Below are positions 12,646-24,850 of a stretch of 64,000 nt of DNA, piece by piece. Below the pieces are notes generated by a model. The model made no database searches and was not told the DNA's origin. It worked only from the letters and a program-made list of their open reading frames with translations. The number at the start of each line of letters is the position of its first letter. The stretch's first letter is position 1. The stretch lies in the NCBI GenBank assembly GCA_024362935.1, contig JANCRA010000173.1:315001-379000 (forward strand), given 5' to 3'. The position numbers were made by a program, and so were the translations under genes. The stretch comes from Setophaga petechia. Lineage: Eukaryota; Chordata; Aves; Passeriformes; Parulidae.

Positions 12646-13472
12646 CTTGGGGGAAAAGAGCAGGGAGAGGCTCAGGCCTGGCTGTGGTGGCTGTCCCACT
12701 AGCAAAGGCCTTTTGGGGTTCCCAGGAGTGACCACAGCATGGGCTCAGCACAGCCCCACCCTGCACGTGGCATTTCCAGAGCATCCAACAGCACAAAGGG
12801 GCCCAGAGGCACACGAGAGATGGCAGAAGGATGGATGAGGAGAAGCTGGGCAGTGGCCACCTTCCAAATCCATCCCACTTGTCCCACTGCTGGTCCAGCA
12901 GCACCAGCCCTGGCTGAGGCCTTCCAGCCACCTGCCCTGAGCCTTTGGTGGCTCCTGGTGAGGTGGTGGCCTTGCTGAGACAGGGGCTGATTGTTCTGGG
13001 TCTCAGCTCTGCTGTCATGCCTGAAAACCCCTCCCTGGGGCAGGAGTGGAGACAGTAGTGAAGCCCTTTGGCGTTAGCATGGGCAAGGAGTGCACCAGGC
13101 TCTTGACAGCGGCTTGGCAGCACCAAGGAGCCACCACAGCCACAGGTGAGGGGCTTCCACAACCCAAGGAATGGCACCATGCTGGGGTCTGGGTCAGTGG
13201 CTTCGCCTGCTGGCACGCCTGGCCTCGCTGCCTGGGATGGCACCCAGACATGGCACTGGAGCCAGGTGTGCAGGATCAGCCCCACAGGAACCCAGGGGGT
13301 GGCCCTGGCCCTGATGCATGTGCTGCACACTGGGGATGGGAGCTGGAGCCATCTGGGGCAGCCCAGCGTGGGAGCCACACGCTCAGGAGCATCAGCAGGA
13401 CCTGGTGGCTCTTGGCTGCATCCAGACTGACTGAGATGTCACCTGGGGCCACCCCAAGGCACCAGCACCCAC
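12646..13472 (-). other. ASIC1a intron 1
   Basis: An 827-bp intron with a gtgggt donor at 13472-13467 and a cag-type acceptor at 12648-12646. It is GC-rich, and no other feature is seen. Confidence 0.8.
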
Positions 13473-13837
13473 CTGTTATTGAGCAAGGCCAGGAGCTCGC
13501 CGGCGTGGTACAGGTCATTCTTGGTCACTCGGCTGAACCGAAACTCATTGAGGTTGCAGAAGGTGACGGCGGGGAAGGTGAGCCTGGTGGCTGCCACCTC
13601 GTCCAGCTTGGTGACGTGGGGGTACAGGAAGTAGTACTGGATGCGGTTGGTGCAGACCAGGGCGAGCAGCGCCAGCGAGCCCAGGAAGCAAAGTGCCCAG
13701 ACCACGCGCTTCAGCGACAGCCGCTCGTACGAGAAGATGTGCGAGAGCCCGTGCAGGGTGGAGCTGCTGGCGAAGGCCTGGATGCTCACCGGCTGCCCGC
13801 TGTCCACCTCCTCCTCGTCCACTTTCAGGTCCATCAT
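13473..13837 (-). CDS. ASIC1: ASIC1a first coding exon
   Basis: This 365-bp exon starts at ATG 13837 (Met-Met-Asp-Leu-Lys, as in chicken ASIC1; mammals start at the second Met). It encodes a short acidic cytoplasmic N-terminus, [14 protein letters not shown] with the degenerin His-Gly gating motif, a TM1 segment ([18 protein letters not shown]), and [16 protein letters not shown] with [15 protein letters not shown]. It ends after Leu-Leu-Asn-Asn plus two bases of the Arg codon. The protein region lines the lower pore and palm domain. The canonical homology and exact phasing make this one of the safest calls in the window. Confidence 0.96.
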
Positions 13838-14002
13838 GGTCAGTGCCAGCAGCCCGGGGTGGCCACTCTGCCGAGAAGGGAGCCCGTGGGTGCCTCGTGG
13901 GTGCTGTGGGTGCCCAGCCCACGGCGGCCCCGGGCAGGGATGTGCCCGGCAGCGCCCGCCAGGGGCAGATGCTTTGCTGTGCCCTGCTCTTGCCCCCAAG
14001 CC

Positions 14003-14037
14003 TACATATGTATATATATACACATACACAGACATGC

Positions 14038-14078
<41 letters not shown>

Positions 14079-14090
14079 AATACATTTATT
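14003..14090. repeat. TA/CA dinucleotide microsatellite
   Basis: Runs of tata and cacata, with an uninterrupted (TA)n core at about 14044-14074, directly upstream of the ASIC1a coding exon. Confidence 0.95.
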
Positions 14091-14770
14091 TGGATGCAGC
14101 CTCTTGCATTCCCCCCCTCCCACCTCCTTCCTGCCCTCCCCATCCCACGGCAGGACTGAAGTGCTGTGCCCACCCCCCCCCATCACCTTATCTCCCCCTC
14201 CCCTCCCACCTGCCCCGCTCCCCCTCCACCTCCCACAAATGGCACTGTCGCATCGACAAACAGATGAAGGAATGAAGGATGCAAACCTGGAATCAGGGCC
14301 GGCGGCCGTGGCTGGAGCTGGGCTGGTGGTGCTGCCGCTGCGCCGAGGGAGCCGGGGCTGGGAACACGGGAGGGAGCGGGAGATGTGCAGGCACCGAGGG
14401 TGCTGAGGCACCGAGCCCGGCAGCGGCTGGTGAACCGGAAAAGAAGGGGGGGGAATAAAAATAGCTTCGTTGGTACCTTGGTGCAAGCGTGGGAGCGGGG
14501 ATGCGCCGGGGCCTCGCTCAGCGCCGCGCGGGGGGACCGCAGGCGACCATCGCTGGAGAGGAGGCAGCTGCCGTGTGCGAGGAGATAAGAGGAGGGGAAG
14601 GAAGGCGAGCAGGAGGCTGCTTCCCTGCCAAACACATGGATACCTCCCCCTGTGGCTATCTGGGAGCTGGTGATTTCTTCAGATGCATAATCCGCATGAA
14701 GTCATTGTCTGAGCGCTGGTGGGGCCGGAGGCCGCGGAGGGGTGAGGGGTGCCGCAGGCCGGTGGGCAGC

Positions 14771-14827
14771 GAGGAGGAGGAGGAGGAGGAGGAGGAGGAG
14801 AAGGAGGAGGAGGAGGAGGAGGGAGAG
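14771..14827. repeat. GGA trinucleotide repeat
   Basis: An almost pure run of gga/gag triplets with one aag interruption. In translation it gives poly-Glu, poly-Arg or poly-Gly frames, which should not be taken as protein. Confidence 0.95.
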
Positions 14828-15550
14828 GCGCAGGAGCGGCGCTCCAGCGATTGCAGGCGCTGGCAGGGGCTGTTGGTGCTGCTGCCGTGTGCATGTGGGT
14901 AATGTGTGTGTGCGTGTGCGTGTGCCGCTCCCATCCCCCGCGCCTTCCAGGGATGCTCCGGCCCCTCGCTCCCCGCTCCGCCGGACCCCCCGGCCCCATC
15001 CCGCAGCCCTGACCCGTCTCTGCCCTGCCGCGGCCTCTCCCGCCCTTCAGGCTTCACCCGTGCTGGCCCCAGCGCCGGGGCGGGTGCTGGGACACCCCGG
15101 GCTGGGTCCTTTTGGGGGACACCGGTGCCTTCCAGCCCTTTTCTGGCCGTGGGGCACTCGCGTTCTCGAGTGTCCAGCCGGGCTCACCCCGTGCAGCCCT
15201 GCTCTGCTGCCTGCGGCCGGTGCTGTCACGCCTGTCAGGATGCAGGGACTGACCCTGCTGGGCCCTCGCGGCGCTCAGGACACGCCGCCCCTGTCCCAGC
15301 CCCGTCCTTCTGCTGCTGCCCCCGGGGTGCTCCCCGGCAGGAGGCACCGAGGGCTCTGCTCTCCCCGGGGCAGAGCGGGGGGGTTGCGCAGCGCTGCCCA
15401 GCTGCCCCCAGTGCCAGCTCATCTCCCACTGCCTCCAGCTGCACCCGTGAGTGCCCCGGGGAGCGGGGTGCCCTCGTCACCCGAGCTGAGCCCCCGCGGC
15501 AGCGGCTCTGGGTGCGGAGGCTGAAGCAGGAGCCCACCCACTGCTCCCAG

Positions 15551-17610
15551 TAAGGTGGCTGCAGTCAAATGGAAAAGGATGCTTCAATGTCCTTTACTAG
15601 TGTGATGATGGAAAGGGACAGCCAGACCCCAGGGTTTGCACAGGCTGCTCAGAGGTGCCTTCCCAGCATGGTGTCCCCACCTGAACCACACAAACGGGAG
15701 CGTGGGCACTCAGGGGTACAGCAGGGTGAGGCACACGTACCCTGTCCCCAAAATTCCATGGCTTGGGCACACTTGGTTTGATCCTTTTTGGAGCATCCTC
15801 TCCCCTACCCCAGCAGGACCCCTGGGTTTTACAGCAGGACCTGCTCGGGAGCACCTGGGGGGCCAGGGACACCCCTGAGCCAGTGCCCCCCTTGCCAGGC
15901 TCAGGGACAGCCCTGCTGCTGCCTGGAGACGTGGCTGCGAGGCCGGGGAGCAGCATTAGCATTCCCAGTTGGCACCAGCTCTGCCTTTCCCTTCCTGCTC
16001 CGTTCTGCATCGCTCCTCGCCCAACAGCTCGATGCTCCATCAGCATCCTGAGGGCAGAAGGATGTGCTGCTGGGATAAGGGAGAAGGACATTTAGAGAGT
16101 GGTTGTTCCCCCCTCCTCCTTCTCTTCTTCCAGAGAAGTGGCTCTCTGCAGTGGTTTTATTGACAGTAAATCCCCGGCAGCAGGGCTGGGCAGGGAGGGA
16201 GGAGGTCTCAGGCTGGAGCAGGTGAGCACGTGGACCCTCTTGAGAGTCCTTGATTTCCAGTGCACAAGAAACCCCAGGGAAGAGGCTCTGCTGCTTCCTC
16301 TGGATGGACAATCTTTCCTGGGGGTCTGGTGGAGCTGTTGGGGCCCTAAACACCCCAAACCCCTTTTCTACAGGAGCCAGGGAGGAGGAGAGCGGGCAGA
16401 GGAAACTTCCTTACTGCTGGCCCCCGTCCAGGGAGAATGCAGCTGCATCCTTGGAATGGAGTGGAGCGTGGGGACTGGGAGCGTTTCCGTGATGTTTTTT
16501 GGGGATGCCACGTGAGGGTTGTGTTAATTCCTGCTGGGAAAGACAGGAACCAGCCGAGGGCTGTGGGATGGGTGAGGAGGGAACAGCCCCAGGTGATAAC
16601 TGCAAGACACAAAGGCTTCAAGGGGTGGGTTAGTGAGGGGTGGTGGGGTGTGAGTGGCTGTGGTGGAATCCTCCTGTTAAAAATGGGTGCTCAGAGCACG
16701 GATTCAGCAACCAGGGCTCCCCTCAGCCTGCCCTCAGATCTAATTAGAATGAAAAAAGTAATTAAGGGAAGGTGCTGCAGAACTGAGGCTCCCAGCACAG
16801 GCTCTGGCAGACAGGCAGGATCCCAGACGTGTCTTGGGAACACCTCGGGAGCTTGGGCCGAGGGATAACTCAAGGCCTGGGGCTCTTTCCTCACTTTCCC
16901 AGCAGAGCTTGTCCCTGCTCCACCACACACACCCCAGTTACGGAAACCAGCTCCTGTCCTGCTTCTTGGAAGAGCATCTCCAGGGCAAGGATGGATAAGT
17001 GATGCCTTTCCATGCTTTTTTGGGGTTGTGCCATGCTTTTGCTCCCTCCATGGAGGCAGCCATGGCTTGCAAATTGCATCTTTACCTGCATCTGCTGCTG
17101 TCCAGAGACAAATTAATTGATAATGGTCAATGTACTGTGGATGCTGGAGATGCTGGGCACTGCTGTATCCCTTTTTGGAGCATGAGGCTCTGGGGGTGCC
17201 TGGCCCTGCAGTCCAGGACTGCATTTGTGTATTTAAGGGATTTAATTCACAAGTCACCACTGGCATGAGACAAAGCTGCTGGGGCTGCAGAGGCAGCACT
17301 CAGGTGTTCATCCCATCCAGGACAAAAATTCCAAAGGAGAGGGGGTAAAAATTCCATCCCCCCTCAAACCTGGACTGAGTGATGTGTAAAATATCTTCAC
17401 AGCTGATCGCTGCTAATGGGTTGCAAATTGCTTCCATCAGCTCCAGTATTACAGACTGCTGTCTGAAATTGCTTCCAGGAGCCCATTTTGGGGCCAAATA
17501 CTTCCTAGCTTGGGGAAATAACCATCAGCATCATTAGTGACAGTAAATTGTATTCAAATGAGGCACCGTGGGGCCTTAGTAGGACTTCTTATGGGTGGGG
17601 CAGCTCCAGC
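15551..17610. other. Intergenic, no gene seen
   Basis: Moderately GC-rich DNA between ASIC1 and RACGAP1. Short frames on both strands have no splice logic or known family. I see no RNA gene or clear repeat. Confidence 0.5.
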
Positions 17611-17621
17611 ATTAGGGACTC

Positions 17622-17860
17622 TTGCATCCACACAGAATCCTTTAAATGGAAAAGACTTCCAAGCTCATCCTCTGACTGCTGCCCCAGCACTGCCAAGGCC
17701 ACCACACTGTCCTCAAGCACCACATCTATGTGTCTTGAATCCCTCCAGGAATGGTGCCTCCACCACTGCCCAGGACAGCCTGTGCCAGGGCTTGACAACA
17801 TTTTCCATGCTGAAATTTTTCCTGTTTTCCAGCTCCAGTTATCAGGTACCTGGAGAAAAA
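17622..17860 (-). mobile_element. Old CR1 LINE 3' fragment
   Basis: The sequence from cagaatcctttaaatggaaa through ccaggaatggtgcctccac and caggacagcctgtgccaggg is characteristic of the reverse complement of older avian CR1 3' regions. It is diverged and 5'-truncated, as most CR1 copies are. Confidence 0.75.
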
Positions 17861-17999
17861 CTGGTCCTGCATAAATGATGGGCAGAGAAGGCCTCTGCCA
17901 GTCCCTGCTGGCCATGCCCTTTGCTTTGTGCTGCTCCTCGAGGCATTGCCTTGCTCCAGCTCTGAACCACGAGCCTCCACAGAGATCCTGGTGGAGGTC

Positions 18000-19110
18000 C
18001 AGGGTTTCCTAATTCATGAGCACATCGTTAATTATCTGCTGGAAGCCAAAGCCTCAGCATCTTGGTGAGACTAACGAGGCTATTAACAGAGCTGCTTCTT
18101 GCCATGCTGGCTTGGGCTGGCCCAAGCGTGGTGCAAAGGCAGAGACAAGCTTTGTATCGCATCCCCTGGCACCTGTCTGCCTTCTAAACCACATCTGACC
18201 ATTGCCGAGACCTTTCCAAAGGAAACCACCACAGCTAAATCCCGGGAACAGAGAACCCAGCACAGCCAGCCTGGTGGATCCCTGGGATTGCTCAATCAAA
18301 TGCATCCACACGGTGGTAGCTGGGGAAGGGTCGAGCTGCAATGCCCGGAGCTGCTGCTCCCAGGAGTTCCCCCTGGGCTCTCCTGAGTGCAAACAGCAGC
18401 GCTGAAGCCCAGCAGAGGCTGCTCCAAGGGCTGGGTCAGGGGCCCCGTGAGCCGCGTCTCCGGGTGATTTATGCCGTGTTGTGCCGCGCTCTCGCTTGCA
18501 CCCGCTTGGCTCTCCCGGCGTGAGGAGCAGCCAGTCCATTAAACACTGAGTCATCCTCAGCAGCATTTAATTTTGTGAGGGGCAGCAGTTTGGATAATTA
18601 AAGGCCTCCATCGCCAGTGCCAGCGGCTGTGGAGAGCAGGGCTGATGGAGAAGGTGAGGACACCCAGCAGCACTGGTTAACCCGCCACAGAGGAGGTTCA
18701 GCTCTCCCTCCCTCCCCTCTCCCCCTGCTTTTTGGGATGGGTTTTAACCTTTTCCTGTCTCAGACAAGGGCTTCCTCAGTCAGGTGAGTGTGATGATGCT
18801 TTGTGCTATTTCTGCCTGGATTAACCACGTCGTGATAGGATCTCCCATGGGCAGATCTGCTATCTGGAGGCCTTGGCTTATTAAAAGGACAAGCTGTTCG
18901 GGGAGCTGGTAATAAAGCCATGAAAGCTTTTACGAACCAGAGTCGAAGGCACTAATATCGCTGTGCTCTGCGTGGGTGAGAAATTAGACAAGAGTTCCTC
19001 CGTGCTGATGGGGTTTTTTTCTCCCCCTATTCATCTTTCTCAACAATTATCTTTTATTTTGATATCTTTCTATTTAAACCTTCAGAACTGCGCTCGGGAT
19101 GAAAAGGAGG
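18000..19110. promoter_or_regulatory. AT-rich intergenic block, possible conserved noncoding DNA
   Basis: Contains AT-rich patches at 18000-18080, 18540-18605 and 18880-19080. These have homeodomain-type cores (ttaattat, ggataattaa), a gataagat-like patch and pyrimidine tracts. There is no coding potential. Regulatory status is an inference from composition and needs cross-species alignment. Confidence 0.25.
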
Positions 19111-22100
19111 TTGAACTGCTTAACAACTGTGCACCTTTCAGTGCATGGTGGAGGCACGGAGCCATGGGGAAGGTGGCTTGGGCTCTCCCAGGGTTTTGGC
19201 AGCAGGAACCATCCCCAAGAGCCAGGCAGGAAACTCCCCAGGATTGTACCCTGTGGGAGGGCAGGAACACCTCCGGAGCACCTCCTCACCAGCAGCTTCA
19301 GCAAGAGCCCCAACGCTGTGTCTGTGTTGCACCAACACTGCTCGCCTGGGGCTGGATAGCTGGGAATTCCTCCTCCTGCTGCTCCTCACTCTTGCATCTG
19401 GGTGCCCCTCGCCTGCCTGGGGGCTGAGTGTGTTTTTTTGCAGCCCTTTCAGGGTTGTTTCTACTCTTTTTCCATCCCGGAATCAATCAGCCGCATCTTT
19501 CCGGAACTGTGGACAGCACCTTAAAAACCAAAGGCGGATGGAAGCCCTGTGGAAAATCACCAAGATGGGTGTGCGGCTTCATTAGCTCCAGCAATTAGCA
19601 TGAGGCAATGCAAAACCACTGGCTCCTGCTCAACCACTGTCCTGAAACACTTCCCCTGTGCACAAATTCCACCTTGGGCGGCTCCTGCTGTCCCCACTTG
19701 TTTCACCCAGTGTCCAGAGAAATCTTCTGCTGGGACACACAGAGCCCTGGGGCTGCAGCTCTGGGCTGAAGGGACTGAAGATGCTCAGGCTGGATGGACC
19801 TGAATGTGGAAATGTAGGGCAGAGATCAAACAAACTCATTCCACAGGATGCAGGGTCAAGCAGGGATTTGTGCAGTTGTCAGCAGCCCTGCAGTGCTGCC
19901 CAAGGCCATCCCTCCTGGCTCCTTGCTCTCTTCCTGCTCTGGTATCTATATCAGAACCTGGTTTGGAGCTACCTGAGCAGAAATGCCCCTGTTGGGCCAC
20001 GCTGGTGTTCCCAGAGCTGGCACCTCGCTGAAGGCCCAGGCCAGGGGCAGGTCATGGCACTCAGGTGTGTGTGCACAGGTGAGATCCCGGGATGTGCTGT
20101 GTGTGGTACAGGACAGCAGGAACCCCCAGCCCCTCCCTGGGTGCAGATCCAGCCAGTCCCCCTGTGCTGCCCCACTTGTCCCACACCATTTCTCCACTCG
20201 CACTGCCCTGGCTTTGCTGGTGGCTGTTTGTCCTCGTGTCCTTGTCGCTGCCATAGGCCCCGTCTGGATCACTTTGTCTTTTATTCCCTGTGACACTGGT
20301 TGTGGTCACAACAAAACTCATCTCATTACGGAAATGCTGAGGGTAGCTGGAAGGGGAAATGGATCCCTCCATCTGGGAAGTGCCAGGTCGGCTGCAGAGC
20401 GGGGCTGGAGGAGGCAGCTCGTGTGTCTCGGGTGTGCCAAAGCCTCTCCAGCAGTTCGGGGGCGTGGGAGCCAAAGGGTTAACGCTGCCGGCATCCTCAA
20501 ACGGCACCGATGGGAGCAGGAGCCTCTCCATCTCCGAAAGCTGGCAAACAAATTAAAGCAATGTTGCAACTAATGCGTTTCTTTGCAGCAGAGAGGAGGG
20601 GAAGAGCGGCTCAAAGGCTGCGGAGACAAAGGCGGCGCAGATGGGTGCTGGGGACCCGCGGGCGCCACGTGCGCCGCTCCCAGCTAAGCTCAGATTTGCG
20701 GCCGCGGCTCCGTGACAGCGGCTGGAATAACCTGGGGAGGATTTATGAGAACCACGGCAGGGCCGAAGGGGGAGCCTGCCTGGAAAGGGCTGTAGCTGGG
20801 AATTACTCTGGCGTTGACGCTTCTCCGTGCTCGTGTCCCATTTCTGCGGGAGGGATTGTGTGCTGCAGGGGGGGAATGTGGCCCTGGATGCTCCAGGCAG
20901 GGATCAGAGCATCTTCCTCCCAGCAAACACCCGATGCACGGCAGTCCAGCATCTCCCACTTGGCTTCCTGGGCTTTTATTTGCATCGAGGAGAAATTAAA
21001 CAGAGAGATGCAAATCCCCTTAAACAATTTAGCAAAGCTGATGGCCCCGGTGGAGCCGGGTCTGGGGCTGATGGGTGCCCAGAGGGACAAGGCTGGTTGG
21101 CAGAGTTTGGTGTGTGGTGAAGGGGCTGGGGAGTTGGGCAGCTGGACCCACAACCATTGTCCAGGGGCTGCTGCTGCCCCCAGCACGGCCTTGTCCTTGT
21201 CCCCCATTGGCAGAAATGCCACATTCCTCTGGAAGGAGGGGCTCTGTCCCCTCCCGCTGCAGCCAGGCCCGTGCAAGGAGCAGATGGAGCCCATCTTGAA
21301 CGTGCAGTCTCAGCAAAAGAAAAGCCAATAATCGAGTTAATTACAGACGTTATGTGATCACTGGGGATTCCCAGGGGATGCTGGCAATGGAGCAGCCCTT
21401 TGCTCGCCATCCACAGCCAGCAGGGCCGGGACACCGGGCCAGGGGCTGAGCTGCCCTCCCTGGGGATGGCTCATGCACAAACCCCTCAACGGCCTGACCT
21501 GCAGCTCTGTGGTTATGGGGGCTCTGTGCATCCCTTTCCCTGTGCTTTTCCCGGCTGTGTCCCCCGGGGCAGATTCACAGGGTGGCTGGAAGTGCCCAGC
21601 AGTGTCTGCTCTCCCCAGGAGCTGTGCCTCTGACCGTGCAGAACGTGACTGTCCCGAGGGCAGAGCATTGCTGCCTTTGTCTCGCTGCTGAGAGAAACTA
21701 GGAGAGAAAGTGCAGCAACTCCTCGGTTTAAAAGTGAATTTTAACTGGGCTTGAAAGACCACAGACCCCTTACCTGGAGCCTCTGGGGCAGCTCTGCCTT
21801 GTCCCCCAGCCCTGCAATGTCTCATCGGTGACACAAGGGACTTTCCAGTGGAAATGCCTGGCCGGAGGCAGCGCTCAGCCCAGGCAGCCCGAGGATGTGC
21901 ATGTGCTGGTTTGCCCTCTTGGTGCTTCTGCTCTGCTCCCCATCAGCTGAGCTAATAAAGTTCGGACTCGTTAAATCCACAAATGGTTTCAAAGTCGATT
22001 GCCCTGGGCTGGCTCGCAGCCCCCGCCCACCCCTCCCCTCGCTCTGCCGGGGAGATAAGGATGGCAGTGGCTTTAATTCCTCACTTATGCATCGACTGCC

Positions 22101-22370
22101 AATTCTCCTGTCCGCTCACCCTTGATAAATATTGCACAAAGATTTGGCGGCCAGCGTGCCAGAGATAAAGGTCCAGCCCCACCAGATCTCCTTCCTCTGT
22201 GCCTTTTGTCTCGTTATGTGTCCAATTTGTTGAACAACCCACCTGCTGCAAGAGGCTCTTCCCATCCCCGCTGCTGCCTCGGATTATTGCTAAACCTCTG
22301 CGTGAGCCTCCAGCCTGGGCTGGGAGCTGAGGGCTGGGGAGAGGCGCTGTCATTTCCAGGCCTTGAGCTG
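19111..22370. other. Intergenic, no gene seen
   Basis: Alternating GC-rich and AT-rich patches. The patch at 21310-21360 (ccaataatcgagttaattac) resembles homeobox-type regulatory DNA. ORFs here show no family similarity, and I found no rRNA or tRNA pattern. Confidence 0.4.
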
Positions 22371-22372
22371 TC

Positions 22373-22389
22373 ATTGATCGAGGATCAAT
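22373..22389. repeat. Perfect inverted repeat ATTGATC/GATCAAT
   Basis: Seven-base arms flank the spacer GAG. The ATTGATC half resembles homeodomain or Onecut-type sites. It may be chance. Confidence 0.35.
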
Positions 22390-23454
22390 AGCGGAGCTGC
22401 CTTGGCTCAGCTCTCCAGCCTGGCAGGATCCCCACTGCTGGCGTCATGTGGGGCCGAGGTGCTGCCGTGTCATCTGTGAGCCCATCCCTGGCAGCAGAGC
22501 CCAAACCAGGATTTGGGGATGCTCCTGGGCAGCAAACCTACAAAAGAAAGCGTGCCAGGTTCTGGCAGGGTTTAGCCTTGCTAAAAATCCCCCTTTGCAC
22601 CCGGGAGCTGGGTGAGCACAGGAGCGGGGCTGCTGCTGGGGCTGTGTCACTGGAGCTGTGTCACTGGGCTGTGTCTTGCCCCATCTGGGTTTGCTGGAAC
22701 TGTCTTCCCCAGCTCAGAAACCCTTGAGGGGCTGAAAGCTGCTGTTGGGGGTGCACAAATATCTTAGGGAGATGCAGCACTGATGGAGCTGCTCAGGGGA
22801 TGGGGCTGTGGCACAGGGAAGGTGCCCAGCACTGCTGGTCTCTGCAGGACCATGCAGATAACAGCCCTGGTGCTGCAGCTCCTGCCCAAGCCTCAAATTT
22901 CAGGGCTGCTGAAGGCACAGGTTGAGGCCATTGATTGGGGTGGAGAGGGAAAAACAGGAGGGAAGGTCTCACAGAAACCTGAGTATGAGTATAGATCTGT
23001 TTGGTGGCATGTTAGAGCTGATATCCCCTCTGCATCCTCATCCTGAGTGTTGTCTCTCTTATGAGAAGCTCAAATTAAAGAAGAGATGAGTGCTGCTGAG
23101 GTCTGGATGTCTTTGAGCTCAATGTGGCACATAAGTCTGTTATTCCTGCTGGAAGAGCAGCTGTCCCAGGCAGCTTCAGGTGCTATTTAGCTTCCAGGTC
23201 TCTGGACTCCGCAGCTTGGCAGTGGCTCTGACAACATGGCTTGATCACTATCCTTTCTAAATCCATGAGAAATGTCATCTGAAGTGCAACAAATAACGGT
23301 CTGATTATCTGCTGGATCCTAATGCTACTCCCTGGAGATAACAAGCTGCAATTTTCCCCCTGGGCCATACAATAATCGCCCCAATTACTCCCAAGCAGTG
23401 GTTATTAAACTCATGGCACCGCTTTAGTTTACAAAGCAAAAATCATTAAGCAGG

Positions 23455-23459
23455 TGTGT

Positions 23460-23496
<37 letters not shown>
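23455..23496. repeat. TG dinucleotide microsatellite
   Basis: A nearly uninterrupted (TG)n run, preceded by an AT-rich patch at 23340-23450 that may be regulatory. Confidence 0.95.
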
Positions 23497-23500
<4 letters not shown>

Positions 23501-24559
23501 GTTTGGCTGGGACTGACCGAGGCTGCTCTCGCTTTGTTCTGGCAGAGGAACTCTTGGTGGCTGTGGAAAACCTCCATGGCTTTCCCGCTCTGTGTGGCAC
23601 AGTTCTGTCAAGAGCCTCCGGATGATCGACCACATAAAATGCAGTTGGTGTCTGTTAATGCTGGGGTTGGTGTCCCGGAGGATGTAACCTCCATCCGAGT
23701 AGAACGTGGAGGGATTTAGGGAGATAGCGTGGTTGGCAGAGCTGGGATGTGATGGGCATTCCAAGCACAGCCCGGGCCTGGCAGGAGCGGCCGTGCTGCT
23801 GTGCTGGGGCAGGATTGCAGGTGGGAACTGCAGGGTGACACCGGGGTCCCGTGCCAGCACAGGCTGTGGGGTGTCACCCGCAGCTCCATCAGCCTCCAGG
23901 CAGAGGGGACAAGGTCCCTTTACCTTTGTCCCAGCAAGACCCAGGCTGTCAGCGAGGTTTGATGTGGCTCTGCACACAAACACACCACGGCTCGCTCGGA
24001 CACGGAGCTTCCAGCTGCTCAGGGAGGAGAACAGAGCGAGCAGAGGGAGGGATGACCAGGACAGGGAGGCAGGCTGGTGAATTATGCATGACTCCAGGAG
24101 GGGAGCGTTATCTGCACGGACAAAGGCCTGTGCCAGCAGCCCGGCTCCGCTGTACCTGTGCCTTCCTTCGCCCGTGCTTTATCTCCGCTCCCAGCTTGTA
24201 ATTCAGCCCAAATATCAGAGGAAGCTGGAAGATTAATTTTCTCTGTTTGCATGGCAAAGGAGAGGGGACACGCTCTCACTCCCGGCTCCCAGCTGGTTAA
24301 TCCTCCACCAAGGCCTGCCCAAGGAAAAGGCAAAAATTTATCAGTGTTGGCAAGTCGCTGGCGTGGGGAGGGGTGCTGGAGCCCGGGGCCCCCCTGAGCA
24401 GGTTGTGGGCACTCACAGCAGGCTTCCTGTGTGGGTAAGGCTTGGGGGGCACTAAGAAATGCAAACCCTTCCCTCCTCCCCATCATTCGGGTCCAGAGGA
24501 GGTGTGGGCTTGGGAGAGCCGGAGTCAGAGAGTCCCTCTGGCGTGGGAGCGTTCCCGGC

Positions 24560-24850
24560 TGTGAGTCGCTGAAATATTTAAGAGATGACAACTGTATTAA
24601 TACAAAAACTAGATAAAGATCCCTTGAGTTTAAAGACAGAACCATCAGCTCATCTCTTATTTTCCAGCCCTCTCCCTCAGCTTGCTCCCTGGCTTAAATG
24701 AAATCATAAATATCGGCCCACAAAGGTCCTTTGTCACCGCACGCAGCTCCCGGCGACAAGAGGTCATTCATTAAAAGCCAGATGAAGGCAATAGAGACTC
24801 CCTTTGTTTTTTAAGGAGTTCAGGACAAGGCCGTGGCTTCTCTGCTGACA
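24560..24850. promoter_or_regulatory. Candidate enhancer with SOX dimer palindrome
   Basis: An AT-rich intergenic island containing ACAAAG, GTC, CTTTGT at 24720-24734 (a perfect 15-bp palindrome ACAAAGG-T-CCTTTGT). Two inverted SOX cores with three-base spacing match the arrangement described for SOXE-group dimers. A further ctttgttttt lies near 24801. Assignment to ASIC1 or RACGAP1 is not possible from sequence alone. Confidence 0.4.

Larger units (their letters stand above)
13838..15550 (-). promoter_or_regulatory. Candidate ASIC1a promoter and 5' UTR region
   Basis: GC-rich sequence with many CpGs between about 14270 and 15500 lies directly upstream of the 1a start. It includes purine and pyrimidine tracts and would be the natural place for a noncoding first exon. 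A possible 3' splice acceptor (cggcag on the minus strand) precedes the 1a exon at 13868-13873. I cannot fix the transcription start. The ORFs here are shadows of skewed composition. Confidence 0.4.

Noticed and set aside
14742..15524. A 260-residue basic protein containing a poly-Arg run
   Set aside because: The run is the frame-shifted GGA repeat in a GC-rich promoter region. No homology or splice logic.
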